Source of the DNA: Haemophilus sp. HMSC068C11
GTDB taxonomy: Bacteria > Pseudomonadota > Gammaproteobacteria > Enterobacterales > Pasteurellaceae
Assembly: GCF_001815355.1 (NCBI RefSeq)
Contig: NZ_KV820360.1
Location: 341,627 to 405,626 of the forward strand
Direction: 5' to 3'
Length of the DNA: 64,000 nt
Positions 9,847-17,698 of this stretch are shown here, piece by piece. The notes under the pieces are model-generated. The model worked only from the letters and a program-made list of their open reading frames with translations. It had not been told where the DNA came from and did no database searches. Position 1 is the stretch's first letter, and every line of letters starts with the position of its first letter. Made by a program: the position numbers and the translations under genes.

Positions 9847-10449
9847 CTATTGAGCTAAAAGTGCGGTCAATTTTGCCGTTGTTTTTTCAGCGGCTTCGTC
9901 AAGCATCGCTTGGCGGGCTCCATCATCGATAATGTGAATATCTCCGAACAGCGTGTAATCCACATTTTCAATACCGCAATAATTAAATAAACCATTAACC
10001 AAACAATGATTAAGGGATTTATCTACGCCAAATTCTTGGTATTGCGCCACGCTGCTACCAATGGTGATAAATTGCTGCATTGCTTTACCGTGAATAAGCC
10101 CTTTGGACTCACCATTCTCCGTTTTATAGGCAAAACCATGCGTGAGTACGCGGTCTAAATAGCCTTTTAGCATCGCCGGAAAGCCCATCCACCACAACGG
10201 ATAAACCATCGTAATCAAATCCGCTTGGCGAATAAATTCATGTTCCTGCTGGATTTCTGCTGGGATAATGCCTTTATTGGCCGATTGTAATTCTTCAAAG
10301 GAAATAATCGGGTTAAATTCCATCGTGTACAGATCACGCAAATGGGTTTCAACACCAAGTTGTTGGCTTGCTTTTACAATACGTTCCACGATTGCACGAC
10401 CAAAACTTTTTTGGCTATTGGGATGTGCAAAAATAATTAAATGATTCAT
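9847..10449 (-). CDS. NAD(P)H-dependent quinone oxidoreductase, flavodoxin-like fold
   Basis: 200 residues, single flavodoxin-like domain. The FMN-binding loop is seen in the N-terminal IIFAHPNSQKSF, and the second FMN contact in VYPLWWMGFPAMLKGYLDRV (about residues 82-101), typical of the NQO1/MdaB/KefF family. Such enzymes reduce quinones by two electrons using NAD(P)H. The ATG overlaps the stop codon of the upstream NfeD gene by four bases, implying translational coupling. The true substrate cannot be told from sequence. Confidence 0.87.
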   Translation of the reverse strand: MNHLIIFAHPNSQKSFGRAIVERIVKASQQLGVETHLRDLYTMEFNPIISFEELQSANKGIIPAEIQQEHEFIRQADLITMVYPLWWMGFPAMLKGYLDRVLTHGFAYKTENGESKGLIHGKAMQQFITIGSSVAQYQEFGVDKSLNHCLVNGLFNYCGIENVDYTLFGDIHIIDDGARQAMLDEAAEKTTAKLTALLAQ

Positions 10450-10901
10450 TCTGCTACCTTTTTAACTAACAATGTGATGCCATCAACGCGTTCGACCACC
10501 ACAAGATCATTCACCGTTAAATGCTCGCCTTGAATGCGCCATGTAGTATCAGCAAAAGCACCTCGACCAATCCCGTTAGAACCGATTTCTAATACCGTAC
10601 CTTTTTTACCTAACAGAGTATGATCTCTTTGATTTAAGGTTGTATGAGATTGATCCTGATTATCTTTGCTATGTTGGTATTTCCACCAAAGCAACGAGAG
10701 AATAATCGCTAAAATTGCATAAAAAACGGCTAACGCGGTTAAGGATAAACTCGGCACCAACGCCATTACGCCTGCTGCCACAATCGCAGCCAAGCCCCAC
10801 CACAATAAAAATACGCCGGGTACAAGGATTTCAGCAATTAACAATACAAAACCTAATACCAACCAATGCCAAACCGACCAAGTTGTTAACCAATCTGCCA
10901 T
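10446..10901 (-). CDS. NfeD family membrane protein
   Basis: 151 residues. The first 75 residues hold two or three hydrophobic segments (WHWLVLGFVLLIAEILVPGV; ALVPSLSLTALAVFYAILAIIL). The C-terminus from about 90 is a small OB-fold (GKKGTVLEIGSNGIGRGAF...VERVDGITLLVKKV) of NfeD type. NfeD-like proteins pair with SPFH/stomatin proteins, and the gene upstream here is the stomatin-like qmcA. This matches the widespread qmcA-ybbK arrangement; in E. coli the counterpart is YbbK. Confidence 0.88.
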   Translation of the reverse strand: MADWLTTWSVWHWLVLGFVLLIAEILVPGVFLLWWGLAAIVAAGVMALVPSLSLTALAVFYAILAIILSLLWWKYQHSKDNQDQSHTTLNQRDHTLLGKKGTVLEIGSNGIGRGAFADTTWRIQGEHLTVNDLVVVERVDGITLLVKKVAE

Positions 10902-10920
10902 ATCAACTCCTTGAGAGAAA

Positions 10921-10946
10921 AAGTGCGGTCATTTTTAACCGCACTT
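10921..10946. terminator. Inverted uptake-signal pair, terminator-like, between qmcA and nfeD
   Basis: AAGTGCGGT (10921-10929) and ACCGCACTT (10938-10946) are two DNA uptake signals in inverted orientation with an 8-base loop. Between genes of one operon it may cause partial termination, lowering NfeD relative to QmcA. Confidence 0.55.
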
Positions 10947-10953
10947 TAAGAAA

Positions 10954-11868
10954 TTACGCTTTTTTATCGCCTTTTAACAGTTCGGCAATACCCGCTACCG
11001 AGCCAATTAAATTGCCTGCTTCAAGCGGCATCATAACCACTTTACTATTCGGTGAGCCACCGATTTGTTTTAAAGCTTCCGTGTATTTTTGTGCGATAAA
11101 GTAATTGATCGCTTTGGTATCACCGCTAGCAATCGCTTCTGACACCATTTGGGTTGCTTTCGCTTCCGCTTCCGCTGCACGTTCACGTGCTTCTGCTTGT
11201 AAGAAGGCTTCTTGACGCTCCCCTTCCGCTTTCAGAATACGGGCTTGTTTTTCCCCTTCTGCACGTAGAATTTCCGCCTGACGAATCCCTTCCGCTTCCA
11301 AGACTTCCGCACGTTTATTACGTTCTGCCTTCATTTGCGCATTCATGGAATCAATCAATTCACGTGGTGGACGCACATCACGAATTTCAATACGGGTAAC
11401 TTTAATCCCCCAAGGATTGGTCGCCTCATCCACAATTGCCAACAAACGACCGTTAATGGAGTCACGTTGGGAAAGCATTTCATCCAATTCCATCGAACCT
11501 AATACGGTACGAATGTTGGTCATAGTTAAATTGATAATCGCCTGTTCTAAATGGTTCACTTCATAAGCTGCACTACGAGCATCAATCACCTGAACGAAAC
11601 AGACCGCATCAATGGATACGTTGGCGTTATCCTTAGAAATGACTTCTTGTGAGGGAATATCTAATACCTGTTCCATCATATTGATCTTACGGCCAACACG
11701 ATCCACAAATGGTACGACAAAGTTTAAGCCAGGCATTAAAGTGTGGGTATAACGCCCAAAACGCTCAATCGTCCAGTTATAACCTTGCGGTACAGTTTTG
11801 AGTGCTGAAAAAAGTACGACTACAACTAATACAATAAAGACGATTGCGGCAACGGATAAGCCTTCCAT
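10954..11868 (-). CDS. qmcA: SPFH/band 7 (stomatin-like) protein QmcA
   Basis: 304 residues. A single N-terminal membrane segment ([18 protein letters not shown]) is followed by the SPFH domain (about 25-190, [14 protein letters not shown]...). A long Glu/Ala-rich coiled coil (about 185-250, [19 protein letters not shown]) is typical of stomatins and QmcA. These proteins form large membrane-associated rings and assist membrane quality control. Its partner NfeD follows immediately, separated by an inverted uptake-signal repeat. Confidence 0.92.
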   Translation of the reverse strand: MEGLSVAAIVFIVLVVVVLFSALKTVPQGYNWTIERFGRYTHTLMPGLNFVVPFVDRVGRKINMMEQVLDIPSQEVISKDNANVSIDAVCFVQVIDARSAAYEVNHLEQAIINLTMTNIRTVLGSMELDEMLSQRDSINGRLLAIVDEATNPWGIKVTRIEIRDVRPPRELIDSMNAQMKAERNKRAEVLEAEGIRQAEILRAEGEKQARILKAEGERQEAFLQAEARERAAEAEAKATQMVSEAIASGDTKAINYFIAQKYTEALKQIGGSPNSKVVMMPLEAGNLIGSVAGIAELLKGDKKA

Positions 11869-11912
11869 AGATTGCTCCTTAATGTGAGGAAATATGAGAA
11901 AAGTCTAACAAA

Positions 11913-13361
11913 TTAGACCGCACTTTGTATATAAATATATTTATCGTTTTCTCTTATAAATTCAAAAAGATGTGTAATGCAATTCGGGGCATCTAAATCT
12001 TGATGAGAAACAAATAAAAGCTGTGTTTCACTATTATTAACGAGTTGCTCAATAAAATGTTTTACTAACTTGCGATTTAATCCATCAAGCCCTTGAAAAG
12101 GCTCATCTAAAATTAAAACAGGTGGATGCTTCACCATCGCTCGTGTAATTAAAAGCAAACGTTGCTGTCCCCAAGAAAGTGAACGAAATGGCTTTTTTGC
12201 TAAATGAGTCAGATTTAAACGAGCTAACCATTGCATGGCTTTCAAACGAATTGCCTCTGGCACTTGTTGATAAATCCCAATACTGTCAAAAAAACCTGAA
12301 ATGATCACATCTAGCACGGAACAATTCACACGATAATCTAAATGCAGTTGGCTGCTTACGTAACCAATTTTTTGTTTGATATCCCAAATGGTTTCGCCTG
12401 AACCACGTTGTTTACCAAAAATCACCACATGATTCGCAAAGGCTTGAGGATGATCACCTGTAATTAACGAAAGTAAGGTTGACTTCCCTGCTCCATTTGG
12501 TCCTTTAATCCACCAATTTTGATTTGGCTGAACAACCCAATTTAAATGATCCAAAATCACTTTATCGCCATACTGAACTGTAACATTTTTAAGTTCAAAG
12601 TGCGGTTGGTTTTCAGATAGTTTTAGTAATGGTGAGGCCGGCTCAGGCAACGCAACATCAACAGACTGTTCCACATACACTAATTGTTGATAAATACTTT
12701 GTTGCTCAATGGATTGGCGTACACCTTCTAATACTAACTCTAAATTTTCCAACATGGCTAAATGAGTGGACTGTTCTGGAATATCTGCGAGACGATTAAC
12801 GATCAGAACGATAGCACATTCTTTTTTCAGTTCGTTCAGCATCGCCATCCAATCTTGTACTGATTGCTGATCTAGCCCTTCAAAAGGTTCATCTAAAATT
12901 AATAGATCGGGCTTTTGTAATAATGCTTGTGCCAATAAGACTTTTCGAGTTTCCCCAGTGGAAAGTTTGATAAAGAAACGATCTAAGAGATAAGTAATAC
13001 CTAATTTTTCTGCAATTTGTTCACAAAAAGCCAGCTCCGTACTGCCATTTAAAATGGTTTCTCTTGCCGTTTTACCAAAGAAATCTGGATCAGTATCATC
13101 GTTGTTTAAATTCTTTAACGTGGCTTCAAGAATTTCTCGTTGTTTTTCAAAAGAAAAGGAGTGAACACGTTTAAAAGAATTATGATACACCCCTTCCTGT
13201 AAAGGCAACTCATTTTGCAAAGCTAACGCAAACGCTGATTTTCCACTCCCATTACCGCCTACCACAACCCAATATTGTTGTGGCTCAATCGCAAAGTGCG
13301 GTAAGTTTAAGGTCTGTTTTTGATAAAGCTTAAATTTTGCTTGCTGAATTAAAAGTGCCAT
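11913..13361 (-). CDS. modF: Tandem ABC ATPase, ModF family
   Basis: 482 residues with two ABC ATPase domains and no membrane segment. Walker A motifs are GGNGSGKS (about 35-42) and GPNGAGKS (about 289-296). Signature motifs are LSTGE and LSWGQQ, and Walker B motifs LLILDEPFEG and VLILDEPFQG. Length and these motifs match E. coli ModF, which lies by the mod genes there; its exact role in molybdate metabolism is unclear. Here it is 17 kb from modABC, between sstT and qmcA. Confidence 0.9.
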   Translation of the reverse strand: MALLIQQAKFKLYQKQTLNLPHFAIEPQQYWVVVGGNGSGKSAFALALQNELPLQEGVYHNSFKRVHSFSFEKQREILEATLKNLNNDDTDPDFFGKTARETILNGSTELAFCEQIAEKLGITYLLDRFFIKLSTGETRKVLLAQALLQKPDLLILDEPFEGLDQQSVQDWMAMLNELKKECAIVLIVNRLADIPEQSTHLAMLENLELVLEGVRQSIEQQSIYQQLVYVEQSVDVALPEPASPLLKLSENQPHFELKNVTVQYGDKVILDHLNWVVQPNQNWWIKGPNGAGKSTLLSLITGDHPQAFANHVVIFGKQRGSGETIWDIKQKIGYVSSQLHLDYRVNCSVLDVIISGFFDSIGIYQQVPEAIRLKAMQWLARLNLTHLAKKPFRSLSWGQQRLLLITRAMVKHPPVLILDEPFQGLDGLNRKLVKHFIEQLVNNSETQLLFVSHQDLDAPNCITHLFEFIRENDKYIYIQSAV

Positions 13362-13372
13362 TCTCTTTCCCT

Positions 13373-13403
13373 TAAAAACAAAAGGCGAGCAATTGCCCGC
13401 CTT
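13373..13403 (-). terminator. Terminator of sstT
   Basis: On the minus strand, GGCGGGC and GCTCGCC form a 7-bp stem with one G-T pair around loop AATT, followed by TTTTGTTTTT. It lies directly after the sstT stop. Confidence 0.85.
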
Positions 13404-13418
13404 GTGAAATGAATTGAA

Positions 13419-14660
13419 TTAACCGTTTTTACGCTCTTCTTCGATACATACTGCCGCAGTAAATAATACGTCAGTTGAAGAGTTAAGTGCTGTTTCTGTT
13501 GAGTCTTGTAAGATACCAATCACGAAACCAACACCGATCATTTGAGCTGCAATGTCATCATTAATACCAAATAAGCTACAGGCTAATGGAATTAACAATA
13601 ATGAACCACCAGCCACACCAGAAGCACCACACGCACAAAGTGCCGCAACAATACTTAATAACACCGCACTAACAAAAGAAACTTCAATACCCAATGTATG
13701 AACAGCTGCTAACGTTAATACAGTAATGGTAATTGCCGCACCCGCCATGTTGATATTCGCACCTAATGGAATAGCCACAGAATAGGTTTCTTCATCAAGA
13801 TTTAAGCGTTTTGCTAATTCAATGTTTACAGGAATGTTTGCTGCAGAGCTACGTGTAAAGAATGCGGTTACACCACTTTCGCGCACACAAGTCCACACTA
13901 ATGGATATGGGTTACGACGAATTTTCCAATAAACGAGAATAGGATTAAGTACAAAGGCAGTAAATAGCATTGTACCAATTAACACGAATAATAAGTGAAC
14001 ATATCCACCTAACGCAGATAACCCTTTGTCAGATAATGTTTCAGCCACTAAACCGAATACACCGAAAGGTGCAAATGAAATAATCACGTGAACAATTTTA
14101 GAAATGCCTTCTGCAAAATCAGCCACAACCTGTTTAGTTGCATCTGATGCATGACGAAGGGCTAAACCTAAACCGATAGACCACGCTAAAACACCGATAA
14201 AGTTTGCTTTGAAAATTGCATTTAATGGGTTATCCACCACATTCAATACTAACGTTAACATGACTTGACCAACAGATTGAGGCGCTGAACTCGCATCCTC
14301 TTTTACTGCAAGAGCCACATCTGATGGGAATGCCATACTTGCAATTACTGCAGCCACAGCAGCTAAGAACGTACCCAAAAGATAAAGCACGACAATTTCT
14401 TTCATGTTACTTTTAGAGCCCACTTTCTTATTAGCGAGTGCCGCCATAACAAGGAAGAAAATTAAAATTGGTGCAACAGCACGCAATGCTTTAACAAAAA
14501 TTTGACCCAGCACGCCAAAGCTAGATGCAAGATCAATACCTGCTGAATTTTTTACACTCTCATTCACCAACGCAACAAGGATCCCGAGTACCAAACCAAC
14601 GGCAATTCGTTTTACCAAATTACCTTGGAAAAGAAAATGAAATAAACGTGATGTATTCAT
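13419..14660 (-). CDS. sstT: Serine/threonine:sodium symporter
   Basis: 413 residues, dicarboxylate/amino-acid:cation symporter family. It imports serine and threonine with sodium across the inner membrane. About eight hydrophobic segments are visible plus re-entrant-loop signatures: [13 protein letters not shown] (about 265-277, serine-rich HP1) and [21 protein letters not shown] (about 306-326). [24 protein letters not shown] corresponds to the HP2 region. The length fits E. coli SstT (414). It appears monocistronic. Confidence 0.95.
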   Translation of the reverse strand: MNTSRLFHFLFQGNLVKRIAVGLVLGILVALVNESVKNSAGIDLASSFGVLGQIFVKALRAVAPILIFFLVMAALANKKVGSKSNMKEIVVLYLLGTFLAAVAAVIASMAFPSDVALAVKEDASSAPQSVGQVMLTLVLNVVDNPLNAIFKANFIGVLAWSIGLGLALRHASDATKQVVADFAEGISKIVHVIISFAPFGVFGLVAETLSDKGLSALGGYVHLLFVLIGTMLFTAFVLNPILVYWKIRRNPYPLVWTCVRESGVTAFFTRSSAANIPVNIELAKRLNLDEETYSVAIPLGANINMAGAAITITVLTLAAVHTLGIEVSFVSAVLLSIVAALCACGASGVAGGSLLLIPLACSLFGINDDIAAQMIGVGFVIGILQDSTETALNSSTDVLFTAAVCIEEERKNG

Positions 14661-14693
14661 AATAGTTTTAAATAAAGATTAAGTTGAACTTCA

Positions 14694-14706
14694 GATCGTT
14701 ACGATC
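14694..14706. promoter_or_regulatory. Short dyad upstream of sstT
   Basis: GATCG (14694-14698) and CGATC (14702-14706) form a perfect 5-bp inverted repeat around TTA, 34 bases upstream of the sstT start. It could be an operator half-site pair or a leader hairpin. No known regulator matches. Confidence 0.2.
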
Positions 14707-14849
14707 CACCGAAACACGATAAAGATAGCTCAAATTTTATTTAAAAGAAAATTTTTTCTTTATTATTTTGCTAAAAAATTGAACTTTTTAAGCTAAGAAT
14801 GAATTTTTTCTAAAATTTTCGCCTATAAAAAAATTTTTTCTATGCCCTA

Positions 14850-14879
14850 TTGACATACTGTATCTAATACCAGTATATT
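14850..14879 (+). promoter_or_regulatory. SOS promoter with LexA box
   Basis: TACTG-N10-CAGTA at 14856-14875 is a perfect match to the gammaproteobacterial LexA operator core CTG-N10-CAG including flanking TA bases. It occupies the spacer of a promoter with -35 TTGACA (14850-14855) and -10 TATATT (14874-14879). LexA binding would block polymerase, so the downstream UmuD-like gene should be DNA-damage inducible. Confidence 0.85.
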
Positions 14880-14933
14880 ACACCTGTATAAACAACCACT
14901 GATTAAAAACACACAAACTAAAAGGAACACAAG

Positions 14934-15383
14934 ATGATGAACTACGCAAATACAGTTGCACAAAATGATATGACGTTTTCTTATCATCCTATGCCATTTT
15001 TCAATGATGTTGAAAGCAAATCGACATTTAATAAAAAATTAGATCTCAACCTTTATTGCATCAAACGTCCACAACAAACTTGTTTTATTCGTGTTAGCAA
15101 TCCGAATATGCTTGCTTGGGGAATTGAAATGGGCGATATGTTAGTGGTTGAAAAAAATGATAGCCTTTTCATTGGTGATCTTGTCGTATTAGAAAAACAA
15201 GACGAATTCCATATTTATGAATTTGCTGGTGTAAGCGGTAATGAATTTGTATTCATGGCATTAGATTCTAAAGTGGAAAATATTAAAACAACACAATGGA
15301 CAAACCTTCCATTAGTTGGCACGGTGACGAATACTATCCATCAAATGAAACCAAGAAGAGACTTAATGAAATTTGCGGCTTAA
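14934..15383 (+). CDS. UmuD-like S24-family protein lacking the catalytic dyad
   Basis: A 149-residue protein whose residues 37-136 align with the C-terminal S24/LexA-like domain of UmuD (DLN..., MGDMLVVEKN..., GDLVVLEKQDEF). In UmuD the self-cleaving dyad is Ser60 and Lys97. The aligned residues here are Asn58 (in RVSNPNML) and Tyr95 (in EFHIYEF), and no Cys-Gly or Ala-Gly cleavage site is seen in the N-terminal arm. Self-cleavage is therefore unlikely. No umuC/polymerase V gene is adjacent. The promoter carries a perfect LexA box, so it belongs to the SOS regulon by inference. It might act as a regulator or decoy of a translesion polymerase or of RecA/LexA; this is speculation. Confidence 0.8.
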   Translation: MMNYANTVAQNDMTFSYHPMPFFNDVESKSTFNKKLDLNLYCIKRPQQTCFIRVSNPNMLAWGIEMGDMLVVEKNDSLFIGDLVVLEKQDEFHIYEFAGVSGNEFVFMALDSKVENIKTTQWTNLPLVGTVTNTIHQMKPRRDLMKFAA

Positions 15384-15420
15384 GCCAATCATCAAATAAT
15401 CTAAATTCTAAATAAAGAAA

Positions 15421-15446
15421 AAGTGCGGTTAAAATTAACCGCACTT
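15421..15446. terminator. Bidirectional terminator made of inverted uptake signals
   Basis: AAGTGCGGTTAA and TTAACCGCACTT form a 12-bp perfect stem between the UmuD-like gene and the convergent NlpC/P60 gene. Confidence 0.85.
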
Positions 15447-15467
15447 CTTGTTGAAATAAAATTGTCA

Positions 15468-16019
15468 TTACATCACACGACGAGATTGTGTATAAGTTCT
15501 TGACCAGTAATCTTCATCTAATGAACTAATTGTTACACCTTGGCTTGTACTTGCATGCATAAATTGGTTATTACCAATATAAACGCCAACATGATTGTTG
15601 CGACGGAAGAACACTAAATCACCTTTACGTAATTCATGTTTTTGGATTTGGCGACCTAAATAGCGTTGTTCTGAGGTTGAACGTGGAAGTTCCATGCCAT
15701 AAGCATCGAGAAAAGCAGTTTGCATAAATGCAGAGCAATCAATACCATGTTTTGAAGTGCCCCCCATTCTGTAACGAGTACCAACCCATTCGTTATAAAC
15801 TTGAGCAAGCGCTTTATCACCAATTAAACCTGATTTAGGACGGTTAGTTCTTAATTTAGGGTAAACGCCCCCTTTTTTCCCATCTAAACCAGCAATCAAA
15901 CCCGTTAACTCAGCATCATCACTTTCACTAATCATGCCGTTTTGTGCCTGCCCCGAGTTGTTAGAGCAGGCTGTTGTCAAAACAGCCAAACCTACAATAA
16001 TCAAAATCTTCTTTAACAT
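15468..16019 (-). CDS. NlpC/P60 lipoprotein endopeptidase (MepS/Spr-like)
   Basis: 183 residues. It has a lipoprotein signal with lipobox LTTAC (Cys18) and an NlpC/P60 domain from about 72. Catalytic Cys95 is in HGIDCSAFMQ, with His143 in RNNHVGVYIGN and His155 in QFMHAS. Related E. coli MepS cuts peptidoglycan D-Ala-mDAP crosslinks to allow wall growth; whether this protein cuts the same bond is inferred. The residue after Cys18 is Ser, predicting outer-membrane sorting. A weak CRP-like palindrome (TGTGA-N6-TCTCA, 16117-16132) lies about 100 bases upstream. Confidence 0.9.
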   Translation of the reverse strand: MLKKILIIVGLAVLTTACSNNSGQAQNGMISESDDAELTGLIAGLDGKKGGVYPKLRTNRPKSGLIGDKALAQVYNEWVGTRYRMGGTSKHGIDCSAFMQTAFLDAYGMELPRSTSEQRYLGRQIQKHELRKGDLVFFRRNNHVGVYIGNNQFMHASTSQGVTISSLDEDYWSRTYTQSRRVM

Positions 16020-16130
16020 AGCTTTTAAATAATAAAAAAATATAAAAACAAAACTGGTCGGATTTTATCAAAAAGTCATTATGCCCGCCAGTTTTTATTG
16101 AATTTTTATGCAATTTTGTGAGTGAGATCT

Positions 16131-16165
16131 CAAAAAAAATAAGGACTACTCAATGAGTAGCCCTT
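16131..16165 (-). terminator. Terminator of the aceE-aceF-lpdA operon
   Basis: AAGGACTACTC (16141-16151) and GAGTAGCCCTT (16155-16165) form an 11-bp stem with one mismatch. On the minus strand it is followed by a T-run (A-run 16132-16139). Confidence 0.85.
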
Positions 16166-16182
16166 AAAAGGATTAGAATTGA

Positions 16183-17607
16183 TTATTTTTTCTTCGCTTT
16201 TGCATTTGGAAGATCGGTAATTGAACCTTCAAATACTTCAGCCGCAAGACCTATAGATTCATGAAGTGTCGGGTGAGCATGAATCGTTAATGCGATATCT
16301 TCTGCATCACAACCCATTTCGATCGCAAGACCGATTTCACCTAATAATTCACCACCGTTAGACCCAACGATTGCCCCACCAAGTACACGGTGAGTATCTT
16401 TATCGAAGATTAATTTGGTCATACCTTCAGCACATTCTGAAGCAATCGCACGACCTGAAGCAGCCCAAGGGAATTTAGCCACTTCGTAGTTTAAACCTTC
16501 TTGTTTACATTCTTTCTCAGTTTTACCTACCCAAGCCACTTCTGGTTCAGTATAAGCAATAGAAGGAATGACTTTTGGATCGAAGTAATGTTTTTTCCCT
16601 GCGATCACTTCCGCCGCAACGTGACCTTCATGAACACCTTTATGTGCTAACATTGGTTGGCCAACGATATCACCGATTGCAAAGATATGAGGCACATTAG
16701 TACGCATTTGTTTATCAACATGAATGAAACCACGCTCATCCACTTCAACACCTGCTTTACCAGCATCGATTAATTTACCATTTGGCGTACGACCGATTGC
16801 GACTAATACTGCATCATAACGTTTAGTATCGTTGCATGCTTTACCTTCCATTGAAACATAGATACCATCATCTTTTGCTTCAACTGCAGTCACTTTAGTT
16901 TCAAGCATTAACTTGAATTTTTTCTCAACTTGTTTGGTATAAATACCTACCACATCTTTATCTGCCGCTGGAATTACTTGGTCAAACATTTCAACCACTT
17001 CAACTTCAGAACCTAATGCATCATATACGGTACCCATCTCTAAACCGATGATACCACCGCCCATGATTAAAAGTTTTTTCGGTACTTCTTTTAATTTAAG
17101 TGCATCCGTTGAATCCCAAACGCGTGGATCTTCATGTGGAATGAATGGTAATTGAATTGGGCGAGAACCTGCTGCGATAATCGCATTATCAAATTTAATT
17201 GTGGTTGGTTTACCATCACGATCACGTGCTACTAATGTATGTGGATCGGTAAATGCCGCTAAGCCTTCAACAACGGTGACTTTACGTTGTTTAGCCATGC
17301 CTGCAAGACCACCAGTTAATTTCGCCACAACCGCTTCTTTACCTGCACGCACTTCATCTAAATCAATGCGAGGCTCTGCGAAATACACACCATTTTTGCT
17401 TGCATGTTTCGCTTCTTCAATTACTTTCGCTACGTGAAGTAATGCTTTAGAAGGGATACAACCTACGTTTAAACATACCCCACCTAATGTTGAATAACGT
17501 TCAACAAGTACTGTTTCTAAACCTAAGTCCGCACAACGGAATGCCGCTGAATAACCTGCAGGACCAGCACCAAGTACCACAACTTGGGTTTTAATTTCTT
17601 TACTCAT
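16183..17607 (-). CDS. lpdA: Dihydrolipoyl dehydrogenase (E3)
   Basis: 474 residues. This flavoprotein reoxidises dihydrolipoyl groups of the pyruvate and 2-oxoglutarate dehydrogenase complexes, reducing NAD+. The FAD-binding VVVLGAGPAGYSAA is near residue 9 and the redox disulfide in GGVCLNVGCIPSK (about 42-54). The second Rossmann motif LLIMGGGIIGLEMG is near residue 180 and the catalytic histidine region is HAHPTLHES. A longer frame starts 72 bases upstream, but ATG at 17607 (MSKEIKTQ) has GAGGT upstream and matches the family start. It is third of the PDH operon. Confidence 0.97.
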   Translation of the reverse strand: MSKEIKTQVVVLGAGPAGYSAAFRCADLGLETVLVERYSTLGGVCLNVGCIPSKALLHVAKVIEEAKHASKNGVYFAEPRIDLDEVRAGKEAVVAKLTGGLAGMAKQRKVTVVEGLAAFTDPHTLVARDRDGKPTTIKFDNAIIAAGSRPIQLPFIPHEDPRVWDSTDALKLKEVPKKLLIMGGGIIGLEMGTVYDALGSEVEVVEMFDQVIPAADKDVVGIYTKQVEKKFKLMLETKVTAVEAKDDGIYVSMEGKACNDTKRYDAVLVAIGRTPNGKLIDAGKAGVEVDERGFIHVDKQMRTNVPHIFAIGDIVGQPMLAHKGVHEGHVAAEVIAGKKHYFDPKVIPSIAYTEPEVAWVGKTEKECKQEGLNYEVAKFPWAASGRAIASECAEGMTKLIFDKDTHRVLGGAIVGSNGGELLGEIGLAIEMGCDAEDIALTIHAHPTLHESIGLAAEVFEGSITDLPNAKAKKK

Positions 17608-17658
17608 TTTTACCTCGTAAAAACGTTCAAATTTTTGACCGCACTTGCGATCCTTTCT

Positions 17659-17690
17659 GTAAGATATGAGCCTAATCACTCACATCTTAC
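17659..17690. other. Stem-loop between aceF and lpdA
   Basis: GTAAGATATGAG (17659-17670) and CTCACATCTTAC (17679-17690) form a 12-bp stem with one mismatch and an 8-base loop. No T-run follows in the direction of transcription, so mRNA processing or stabilisation is more likely than termination. Confidence 0.5.
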
Positions 17691-17698
17691 CGTGTTAA

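Noticed and set aside
16117-16132. CRP site before the NlpC/P60 gene
   Set aside because: TGTGA-N6-TCTCA is one base off in one half and the element sits by the lpdA terminator; kept only as a note in the gene entry.
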